Below, piece by piece: positions 16,911-24,400 of a stretch of 25,994 bases of DNA; the stretch's first letter is position 1, and the number at the start of each line of letters is the position of its first letter. The notes beneath the pieces were generated by a model. The model saw nothing but the letters and a program-made list of their open reading frames with translations, did not search any database and was not told where the DNA came from. The position numbers and the translations under genes were made by a program. The DNA is taken from assembly GCA_024691105.1 (NCBI GenBank), contig JAILNY010000076.1:1-25994 (forward strand), given 5' to 3'. The stretch comes from Treponema sp. GTDB lineage: Bacteria; Spirochaetota; Spirochaetia; Treponematales; Treponemataceae.

Positions 16911-17660
16911 TTATACCGTCCACCATTCCTTTGGTTCTTCGACTTCAAACTTTTTAAGTTCTCCAGTCCAGGGATCAAGGTATTCTAAAGTGCGCGCATG
17001 AAGACAGACTCTTTTAAACGGGTCTGTGTGCGCGCGGTAATTTTTGTCCCCCGCAATCGGATATCCTTTTGATGCAAGATGCGCACGAATCTGATTTTTG
17101 CGTCCTGTATCAAGTTCAAGTTTAAAAATCGAAAAACGAGTACTGCGATTGATAATCTTAAAATGCGTGCGCGCAGTGATTTCGTGACCGCTGTCTTTTG
17201 AGCGCGCATTGTCTCTTGAACGCGCTGTATTTTCGCGGCGGTTATCATCGCGCGTTTTTTCGTGCCGCGCAACATATCCGACATTGTATGCATTATACGA
17301 AAGCTTATCGTCAATAATTCCTGAGTCTGGTAAAATTCCATAACGCGTAAAATTACCAGGATTTTCTGCAAGAGCAATATACGCGCGGCTTTTTACCATA
17401 TCGTGCCAGTTATCCATTATAGTTTTCTGCGCGCGCTCATTTGTTGCAAACATCATTACACCCGATGTCTCGCGGTCAAGTCTGTGAACAGGAAGAACCT
17501 TATACTTTTGAGAATATTCACCGCGCCGTCTGAGCATCTGCTCAAGAATGTCCTGCGCATTTTTTGCACGACTTCCGTTATATGGAACAGATAAAATTCC
17601 ATTTGGCTTTGAGATAATAATTACATTTGCATCTTTGTATAAAATTTCTATTCGTTCCAT
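16911..17660 (-). CDS. RluA-family pseudouridine synthase with an Arg/Asp-rich insert
   Basis: The enzyme isomerises uridine to pseudouridine in rRNA or tRNA. Numbered from the ATG at 17660 (249 aa), it shows KPNGILSVP near the N-terminus and the catalytic loop HRLDRETSG with D62. Later motifs are LDTGRKNQIRAHL and GYPIAGDKNY. The reading frame opens earlier with a GTG at 17696, but neither start has a clear ribosome binding site; MERIEILYKD fits the usual family start. There is no S4 domain. Residues about 132-159 (nt 17184-17267) form a low-complexity insert of Arg, Asp, Glu, Asn and Ser where related enzymes have a short loop. The target RNA position cannot be deduced. The gene lies downstream of slyX on the same strand. 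Confidence 0.9.
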   Translation of the reverse strand: MERIEILYKDANVIIISKPNGILSVPYNGSRAKNAQDILEQMLRRRGEYSQKYKVLPVHRLDRETSGVMMFATNERAQKTIMDNWHDMVKSRAYIALAENPGNFTRYGILPDSGIIDDKLSYNAYNVGYVARHEKTRDDNRRENTARSRDNARSKDSGHEITARTHFKIINRSTRFSIFKLELDTGRKNQIRAHLASKGYPIAGDKNYRAHTDPFKRVCLHARTLEYLDPWTGELKKFEVEEPKEWWTV

Positions 17661-17722
17661 AACATTCAATTTAACTTCGCGCGCATTTTGCCACACTATT
17701 TCAATTCTAGTAATGCGGCAGT

Positions 17723-17932
17723 CTAGTAATGAGGCGGCTTTCTGTTCGGGATTTCTTCGTTCTGCATTAAGTCTTCAATCTTTTCTGTAAGCGCTTTATT
17801 TACTGCAGTAAGTTTATCGATTGTCTTTGTATGTTCAACGACAACTTCCTGCAGTTCAGAAGTAAATTCTTCGAGGTAAGCAATTTTTGTTTCAAGCGCA
17901 ATAAAGCGATCTTCAATTTCTTTTTCGTTCAT
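17723..17932 (-). CDS. slyX: SlyX family protein
   Basis: This 69-residue protein is predicted to be almost entirely coiled coil. It opens MNEKEIEDRFIALETKIAYLEE, with Leu/Ile/Val heptads throughout, and ends NRKPPHY, the C-terminal signature of SlyX. The role of SlyX is not established. Its ATG at 17932 shares one base with the TAA of the channel gene (TAATG), so it is translated by coupling. Length is normal for the family. Confidence 0.85.
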   Translation of the reverse strand: MNEKEIEDRFIALETKIAYLEEFTSELQEVVVEHTKTIDKLTAVNKALTEKIEDLMQNEEIPNRKPPHY

Positions 17933-18930
17933 TATTTTTTAGCCTTTGATTTTGGTTTTCGCGCGGCTGACTTTGCTGCAGATTTCTTTGCGATGCGCGG
18001 TTTAGATGCCGGCGGTGCAGAAATTCCACCATCTGTAAAATTAACATCAATCTTGTTATAAGGAATTTCTATCTTTGCTTCATCAAAAACTTTTTTGATT
18101 GCAATGTAAGCGGCATTTTTTGTTGCAAGAAAATCTGCGCTGTTAAACCAGAGCGCAAGAACTAATTTTATTCCACTGTCACCAAAACCATCAAACCACG
18201 CAGCAGGAGCTGGATCCTTTAGAGCAGTCTTAACATGCGATGGAACCTTCTGCAAAGTATTAAGCGCATATTCCATGTCAGTTTCGTAACTTATATAAAC
18301 TGTAATGCACATTCTGCGGCGCGGAAAATACGAAGTATTTAGCATGTTTGAATTGATAATCGTAGAGTTTGGAATTCGAATAAGCTGATTATCGAGTGTA
18401 TGAATCTGAACAGATAAAAGTCCAATAATATCAACTACACCAGTTTCGCTTCCGACAGTAATAAGATCGCCGGGCTTCATAGTTTTTTCGGCAACGATAA
18501 AAATTCCACTAATAATATTACTTACCGAGGTCTGAGCCGCAAAAGCTAAAGCAACACCGGCAACTCCCGCAGCTCCCCATATTGCAGAAAGTTTAACACC
18601 AAAAAGACTCAGCACATACATCACAACTAAAAAGTAATATACCCACTGAACAAACTTTAAAACACCGACAGCCTTCTGCGGCGAAAGTTTTTCTTTTGGA
18701 ATTTTTTTAATTGCACGCGTAATGATTTTATAAACTGCAAAAATTATTCCAATTACAATTAGAGATACAATGATTTTAAAAATTACTTCTGGTCCAGTAA
18801 CTTTTCTAATCCATTCAGCAAAGACCTTTGCCGATTTAGAAAACGAATCTACAGCAACCTGCCCAAACTCCTGAACCGGTCCGCAATTTTCTGCAGTTCC
18901 TTCAACAGCTGCAACAACTTCTTCATTCAT
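17932..18930 (-). CDS. Small-conductance mechanosensitive channel, MscS family
   Basis: This inner-membrane channel opens on hypo-osmotic stress to release solutes. It has 332 residues. A first hydrophobic segment spans about 49-71 and a second about 90-112. The pore helix is at about 115-148, with the Gly/Ala packing GAAGVAGVALAFAAQTSVSNIISG typical of TM3 (quoted in part: AGVALAFAAQ). The beta domain follows, with MKPGDLI and the IRIPNS motif, then the C-terminal alpha/beta vestibule. The tail from about 300 is basic (KPRIAKKSAAKSAARK) and is an unusual addition. GGAGG lies 6 bases before the ATG at 18930. The stop overlaps slyX and nth ends 33 bases upstream, so nth-channel-slyX probably form one transcript. 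Confidence 0.9.
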   Translation of the reverse strand: MNEEVVAAVEGTAENCGPVQEFGQVAVDSFSKSAKVFAEWIRKVTGPEVIFKIIVSLIVIGIIFAVYKIITRAIKKIPKEKLSPQKAVGVLKFVQWVYYFLVVMYVLSLFGVKLSAIWGAAGVAGVALAFAAQTSVSNIISGIFIVAEKTMKPGDLITVGSETGVVDIIGLLSVQIHTLDNQLIRIPNSTIINSNMLNTSYFPRRRMCITVYISYETDMEYALNTLQKVPSHVKTALKDPAPAAWFDGFGDSGIKLVLALWFNSADFLATKNAAYIAIKKVFDEAKIEIPYNKIDVNFTDGGISAPPASKPRIAKKSAAKSAARKPKSKAKK

Positions 18931-18963
18931 AAAATCCTCCGTTTTTTTTATTCCTTAAATATT

Positions 18964-19602
18964 CTATTGTAATTCGTTATGCGCACACAAATCGCTTATC
19001 AAACACTCATCGCATTTTGGGTTCCGAGCCGTACACACATAGCGCCCATGCAGAATCAGCCAGTGATGCGCGTGCTCCATGTATCTTTGCGGAATTCTAT
19101 CTACAAGGCTTTTCTCAACTTCAAGCGGAGTAGAACCTTCAGCAAGTCCAATCTTAGGACATATACGCAACAAATGAGTATCAACCGGCATCGTCGGTTG
19201 ATTAAAAATTACATTCAGCACAACGTTTGCAGTTTTTCTTCCAACTCCAGCCAGCGTCTCAAGTTCTTCACGAGTTCCCGGTAGTTTTGAGTTGAATTCT
19301 TTTACAAGCGTTCTGCTCAATTCAATTACATTATGTGCTTTATTTTTATACAGACCGATTGAGCGAATATATTCAATCAGTTTTTCTTCTCCAAGAGCAA
19401 TCATCTTTTCCGGAGTGTCAGCAATTTTAAAAAGATCTTTTGTAGCTTTGTTGACACTCTTATCGGTTGCCTGCGCGCTTAAGACGACCGCAACTAAAAG
19501 CGTATAAGGATTTTTGTACTCGAGCTCAGATTTTGGCTCGGGGTTATTTTTTTTAAACCTTTCAAAAACCGCAACAACTTTTTTTTCTGATAAAAGTGTC
19601 AA
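18964..19602 (-). CDS. nth: Endonuclease III (DNA glycosylase/AP lyase)
   Basis: The enzyme removes oxidised pyrimidines from DNA and cleaves the abasic site in base-excision repair. The 212-residue protein has the helix-hairpin-helix LAGVGRKTANVV with catalytic Lys123. The conserved catalytic Asp is D141 in PVDTHLLR. A C-terminal 4Fe-4S loop has Cys190, 197, 200 and 206 (C-x6-C-x2-C-x5-C). The start is TTG at 19602, supported by AAGGTGA about 6 bases upstream; no ATG would keep the N-terminal helix. It lies between metK and the channel gene on the same strand, with a long hairpin in front. Confidence 0.93.
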   Translation of the reverse strand: MTLLSEKKVVAVFERFKKNNPEPKSELEYKNPYTLLVAVVLSAQATDKSVNKATKDLFKIADTPEKMIALGEEKLIEYIRSIGLYKNKAHNVIELSRTLVKEFNSKLPGTREELETLAGVGRKTANVVLNVIFNQPTMPVDTHLLRICPKIGLAEGSTPLEVEKSLVDRIPQRYMEHAHHWLILHGRYVCTARNPKCDECLISDLCAHNELQ

Positions 19603-19616
19603 TTTAGTTCACCTTT

Positions 19617-19657
19617 TTTGCGCACGAAAAACGCAGAACGCAAAAATCGTGCGCAAA
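19617..19657. repeat. 11-bp stem-loop between metK and nth
   Basis: The arms TTTGCGCACGA (19617-19627) and TCGTGCGCAAA (19647-19657) are perfect reverse complements around a 19-base loop. On the minus strand it begins 8 bases after the metK stop and ends just before the nth ribosome binding site. There is no T-tract on either side, so it is not a standard terminator. A processing, stability or attenuation role is possible. Confidence 0.6.
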
Positions 19658-19665
19658 CTTATGAG

Positions 19666-20838
19666 TTATTTTATCTCTGCAAGTAATTCTTTTACTTTGT
19701 CTGTCTTTTCCCAGCTGAACTCTTTGCGACCAAAGTGTCCGTATGCTGCTGTAGCAGAAAATACAGGTTTCTTTAAATCAAGAGTCTTGATGATTCCGGC
19801 AGGACTACAGTCAAATACTTTTTCAACAGCCTTGCTCAAAAGAACATCTTCAACCTTTCCTGTTCCAAAGGTATCAACCATAATCGATACAGGGAACGGA
19901 ACACCAATTGCATACGCAAGCTGAACTTCTGCACGGTCTGCAAGCTTTGCAGCAACAATGTTCTTTGCAATATAGCGAGCCATGTAAGCAGCCGAACGGT
20001 CTACTTTACTTGGGTCCTTTCCAGAAAAAGCACCGCCGCCGTGACGTCCCATACCACCATATGTATCTACGATAATTTTGCGTCCAGTAAGACCTGCATC
20101 TCCGTGTGGTCCACCAACGACAAATTTTCCTGTAGGGTTGATAAAGTATTTTGTCTTGTTGTCCAAAAGACCTGTTGGTTCAAGAATTGGTTTTACGACT
20201 TTGTTGATAAGATCGTTTTCAATCTGGTCGTGGCTTACGTCAGGATTGTGCTGGTGTGAAATTACAATTGTATCGATGCGAACAGGTTTGTGTCCGTCAT
20301 ATTCAATTGTAACCTGGCTCTTTGCATCTGGTCTCATCCATGCAATTTTTCCAGACTTTCTTAATGCAGCTGCTTCACGTAAAATTTTATGACTGAACAT
20401 AATAGGAGCTGGCATCAATTCTTTTGTTTCGTTGCAGGCAAAACCAAACATCATTCCCTGGTCGCCGGCACCCTGTTTTCCCTTAAACTTTTTAAGGCCT
20501 TTTCCTACTACACCCTGATTGATATCAGGTGACTGCGAGTGAATTGCATTGAAAACTGCCATAGACTTATAATCAAGTCCAAAATCTGCATCTGTGTAGC
20601 CGATTTTTTTTGCTACATCGCGGGCAATTTCCTGCACATTAAGTTCTTTAAAATTAGTCGTGAGTTCTCCTCCGACAAGAACAAATCCAGTAGATGTAAA
20701 ACATTCACATGCAACGTGACTTTCTGGATCTTTTGCAAGACATGCATCTAGTACCGCATCCGAAATTTGATCACACACCTTATCAGGGTGTCCTTCACTT
20801 ACTGATTCAGAAGTGAATAAATAGTGTTTTTTGTCCAT
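19666..20838 (-). CDS. metK: S-adenosylmethionine synthetase
   Basis: The enzyme makes S-adenosylmethionine from methionine and ATP with release of phosphate and pyrophosphate; SAM is the general methyl donor and a polyamine precursor. The 390-residue protein has all signature motifs. SEGHPDKVCDQISD is near residues 13-26, GAGDQGMMFG is the ATP and methionine region, and GRHGGGAFSGKDPSKVDRSA is the phosphate loop. Length is normal. The ATG at 20838 has AGAGG about 8 bases upstream. The promoter at 20861-20889 is overlapped at its -35 by a 21-bp palindrome. The gene is divergent from the glycogen-binding protein gene. Confidence 0.97.
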   Translation of the reverse strand: MDKKHYLFTSESVSEGHPDKVCDQISDAVLDACLAKDPESHVACECFTSTGFVLVGGELTTNFKELNVQEIARDVAKKIGYTDADFGLDYKSMAVFNAIHSQSPDINQGVVGKGLKKFKGKQGAGDQGMMFGFACNETKELMPAPIMFSHKILREAAALRKSGKIAWMRPDAKSQVTIEYDGHKPVRIDTIVISHQHNPDVSHDQIENDLINKVVKPILEPTGLLDNKTKYFINPTGKFVVGGPHGDAGLTGRKIIVDTYGGMGRHGGGAFSGKDPSKVDRSAAYMARYIAKNIVAAKLADRAEVQLAYAIGVPFPVSIMVDTFGTGKVEDVLLSKAVEKVFDCSPAGIIKTLDLKKPVFSATAAYGHFGRKEFSWEKTDKVKELLAEIK

Positions 20839-20860
20839 AAAATGGCCTCTTTTAAGCGAC

Positions 20861-20889
20861 AGTATAATCGCTATGTAAATTCAATTTAA
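20861..20889 (-). promoter_or_regulatory. metK promoter
   Basis: TTAAAT (20889-20884), 17 bases, TATACT (20866-20861) on the minus strand. The -10 is good and the -35 matches 3 of 6. The leader would be about 15 bases, so there is no room for a SAM riboswitch between this promoter and metK. Confidence 0.5.
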
Positions 20890-20906
20890 CCTGCCAGGCA
20901 GATTAA
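20886..20906. promoter_or_regulatory. 21-bp palindrome overlapping the metK -35 region
   Basis: TTAA-x-CTGCC, central A, GGCAG-x-TTAA: 9 of 10 arm positions are symmetrical. It lies across the upstream edge of the -35 box of metK and about 60 bases from the divergent promoter. This is a typical place for a repressor or activator site. No regulator can be named. Confidence 0.5.
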
Positions 20907-20967
20907 GCGTCAGGTACAAAATCTTAAATCTGACAACGCCGGAACGCGCCAGAGTCAAAATTTTCTA

Positions 20968-20997
20968 TTGTACATATTGCGCAATTTATAGTATATT
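20968..20997 (+). promoter_or_regulatory. Promoter of the glycogen-binding domain gene
   Basis: TTGTAC (20968-20973), 18 bases, TATATT (20992-20997). It lies about 60 bases before the start codon. Confidence 0.45.
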
Positions 20998-21010
20998 AAT
21001 AATTAGTTTT

Positions 21011-21028
21011 AGGCAATTGAATTTGCCT
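21011..21028 (+). repeat. Leader hairpin of the glycogen-binding domain gene
   Basis: The arms AGGCAA (21011-21016) and TTGCCT (21023-21028) flank 6 bases, between the promoter and the ribosome binding site. There is no T-tract; it may be an mRNA-stabilising 5' stem. Confidence 0.35.
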
Positions 21029-21058
21029 CTTTGAGAGAATTATAAAAGGAGTTTTATC

Positions 21059-21373
21059 ATGGCTTTAAAAAAGACTTTTTCTAAAGATAAGAAAAAATGT
21101 TCGGTTACATTCACAGTATCTAAAGAAGCTGCTGGGGATGCAAAAACAATCAATATTGCAGGCGACTTTAACAGTTGGAGCAGTACAGAAACACCTTTAA
21201 AACAAGCTAAAGACGGCTCATTCTCTGTAAAACTTACACTCGATGCAGACAGAGAATACCAGTTCCGATATCTTATCGACGGCCACAAATGGGAAAACGA
21301 CTGGAACGCAGACAAATATGTTCCTGCACCTTATTCAAACGCAGAAAACTCTGTAGTAATTACAGCAAAATAA
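21059..21373 (+). CDS. Stand-alone glycogen-binding domain protein (CBM48, isoamylase early set)
   Basis: The 104-residue protein is essentially a single early-set beta-sandwich domain, like the carbohydrate-binding domain of AMPK beta and the N-domain of branching enzyme and isoamylase. Visible signatures are INIAGDFNSWS (aromatic Trp for sugar stacking), a central PLKQAKDGSFSVKLTL strand pair, YQFRYLIDG and the WENDWNAD loop with two further Trp. There is no signal peptide and no catalytic domain, so a cytoplasmic alpha-glucan-binding or regulatory role is likely; this is inference. AAAGGAG lies about 8 bases before the ATG at 21059. It has its own promoter and a terminator after it, so it is a single-gene unit. 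Confidence 0.88.
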   Translation: MALKKTFSKDKKKCSVTFTVSKEAAGDAKTINIAGDFNSWSSTETPLKQAKDGSFSVKLTLDADREYQFRYLIDGHKWENDWNADKYVPAPYSNAENSVVITAK

Positions 21374-21390
21374 TTACCTTATAAAAATCT

Positions 21391-21418
21391 TTGATGCGCA
21401 CTTTTATGCACGCATCAA
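21391..21418 (+). repeat. 8-bp stem-loop after the glycogen-binding gene
   Basis: The arms TTGATGCG (21391-21398) and CGCATCAA (21411-21418) flank a 12-base loop. It precedes the strong terminator by 8 bases and may protect the 3' end of the mRNA. Confidence 0.5.
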
Positions 21419-21425
21419 GTATATA

Positions 21426-21457
21426 AAAACGCCCCGAGACGCGGGGCGTTTTGTTTT
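21426..21457. terminator. Strong bidirectional intrinsic terminator
   Basis: The arms AAAACGCCCCG (21426-21436) and CGGGGCGTTTT (21442-21452) form an 11-bp GC-rich stem with a 5-base loop. It is followed by GTTTT on the plus strand and flanked by A-tracts, so it also works on the minus strand. It separates two converging genes: the glycogen-binding gene and the giant Ig-like gene. Confidence 0.92.
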
Positions 21458-21497
21458 AGACAGCAGATTCTTTTTTAAGGAAGTAGCGTATTATTTT

Positions 21498-24400
21498 TTA
21501 GTTTGCAGCATTTACAAGAACGCCCGTTGCTTTTCCGTTGGATGTCGCGGTTCCGCCGGTTCTGTACTCAAGGTGTTTACCCTGATACTGGAACCCTCCG
21601 ATGCCAAATTTATCACTATTTCGGCCATCCATTGTAAAGCTTGTTCCTGGTTCAAGATAATACAAGTGCTTTCTACTTACCCATCCACAGCTTGCCCAGC
21701 ACCAGTTACTAGGACCATTATCTTTAACATCAGAAGGTGTATTACCACACAAGAATCCAAAATAGCAGTTTACAGAAATGTTCCATGTAACATAGTACCA
21801 GTAAGAATTATTTCCCGTTCCATACTGAGTCATCATCTTTGCCTTAGAAAATCTTCCAGAGTTCCAAGACAGAGGAAATCCTACTGTCGAAGATTCTCCA
21901 CTTTCAGAATCTCCACCACGAACGTACACAGTAGTCAATCCACCAGGATTACTAAAACCACCCATTTGACCACCAACAGATGGTGTTCCATCGCTAAGAC
22001 ATATAACACTTCTTATTGCGCTTTCATATGTATGATTGGTTGAACTTGTGTATGCATCAATTTCAATCTTATAACCGCTTGTTCTGTTTGAAGCACTACC
22101 TACTGTAAGACCTGTTGTTTTATTATAAGTACCATTTGTTGTAACAGGATTCTCTGCGGTATTAGGTGCTATTCGTGTATCAAATCTGGAATTTCCTACA
22201 GTTTTCGTCTTGGTCTCAACAGTTTTAATAGAATAGCTGATTGTCTTTTCTGGAGTCTGACAGTCCATTTTTACCGATGCTGTCAAAGGCTGAGCCGCAA
22301 CACCACCAGAAATAGAAGCTTCTGATTTATCTACACGAATAACAGGCTTTTCTTCTCCGTTAAGAGTAAACGTTGCAGTATTATTAGCAGCAGTATTTAC
22401 ATGTGCCTGATCATCAACTACTACACCTTCTGGTACTGTAATAGTATATTCAGCACCTTTTACAGGGAGCTTATATGCATCTGAGAGAGTTACAAGCAAA
22501 GTCTTTTTATCAGAAGGATCAATTCTAACTTTACTAGATGCAGTCGGAACACATACTGTTAAAATATTTACTCGAGTTGTATCATCAACTTTATTAACAA
22601 GAGTATCCTTGAAGAACTCACGTACAGCAGTCGTTTCTCCGTCATAAGTAAACTTAAGAACATATTTTTCAGTTAAATCTGGAGTCTTATCAGCCTTTAA
22701 TCCGTTTACACCTTTTTCATAGTAAGTTTCAACAGCAGGATCTACTGAATAAAAGTTATTATATTGTGCACTTGTAAGAACCGCAGGAGCATTGTAAACA
22801 ACTGTTCCATTCTTTGTATAAGTCTGCACAACAGTAATAAACTTACCAGCCTGTTTAGAAACATCATTAGTAAACTTTATCTTAATTACAGGTGCACTTC
22901 CACTCTGGTCTACATTTATCGACTGAATTAAAGGAGCACCAGTAATTACATTTATCGTTCTGTTATCAGAAAGATTATTTGCTGCAGGAAGTTCACAGCG
23001 GCTTGAAACATCAATCGGAGTTGTCGAAGTATCATTTTTTATAGAAGAAACAAAATCAAGGACATTAAGTCCGCTTGCAACAGCACAAGTGTCACCGTCT
23101 GTTACAGTGTACTTAAACTTTAGTTCTGTTGTCCCAGAACCACTCAGGTAATATGCTTTGCGCTCCGGAGTTGTGTTTAATGTAAGATATGCATTACTTA
23201 AACCGCCGGTTTTTGATGTATCGACTGTAAGTTTTTCATTACATACAAGCTTGATAATTATTTCATCATCTGTTGTATAAGTTCCATCAGACTGCTCAGA
23301 AGTTATGTAAGAAATAAATTTCTTTGTGTTCAGTGTCTTTGAAACTGCTGTTGAAGATTCAGAAACGTTTCCTGCCGCATCAGTCTGCTTTGCAGCAATG
23401 CTGTAATTACCATTATTTGAAACAGTAACTTCGCCAGTATAATCAAGCCATGTTGAACCATCAAGCGTATACTTGATATCACTTTCAGCGCCGTTTACCG
23501 AGAAAGAAAAACTGTCTGCATAAATAGTTGACTCTGTCGGCAAATCAACAATAGTTGGAGCCGTCGGAGCATGTGTATCAATTTTAACAACTTTATCTGT
23601 TGCTTCCGGCAAATTGTTAGGTAACGTAAGTGTAGAAATTGCATTTCCAGCGTTATCAGATACAGTATACCCGGTTGATGTAATTGAATTTATCTGGAGT
23701 TTATTTGTATCTGTATCAGTAGTACCAACAACATACTTAAACAAAACTGTATCAGGTCCAGTTTTGTTTGCAGAACCAGAGTGAGCGCCATTATTAAAGT
23801 TAAGTTTAAGGTTAGACAAATCACTTGGAGTAATTGTTACGTCTTCACTAAACTTTGCCTGAACAAAAATTGAACTACCGGTTTTGTTCCAGCCTGAGCC
23901 ACTGATCAAAGAAACCTCTGTAAGGCTTGGTGAAGTTGTATCAATTACGATATTTCTTCCGCCTGCAAGCGAAGTACCACCAGTTGTCGGAACAGTTAAA
24001 TTAGTAATAACCGCATTCGCACTGTCTTTCCAGGTTATACCATCTTTATCAATTCCTGAAACATTTAGTTTTGCAACGTCATCACCGCTTTCTACTGTGT
24101 AAGTAAATTTATGCTTTGAAGTTCCGTTTGAACTTCCATCGTAAGTTGCTGTAGCAGCACCTCCTCGTGCATTAAGATGCAATACAGGAGTTCCGCCAGA
24201 GAATGTAACAGCCTTGTTAAATTCCATTGTGATTGTTATAGTTGAGCCATTTTTATATGCACCATCAGGTGTGTCTGCTCCTATGCGTGTCAAAACAGGA
24301 GTACTGCTGTTTACATAATATCCCTTACTCTTAGTTGCTTCGTTTCCTGCCCAGTCTTTTAAGCTTGCTGATATAACACATACAGAAGAATCTACCGGAG

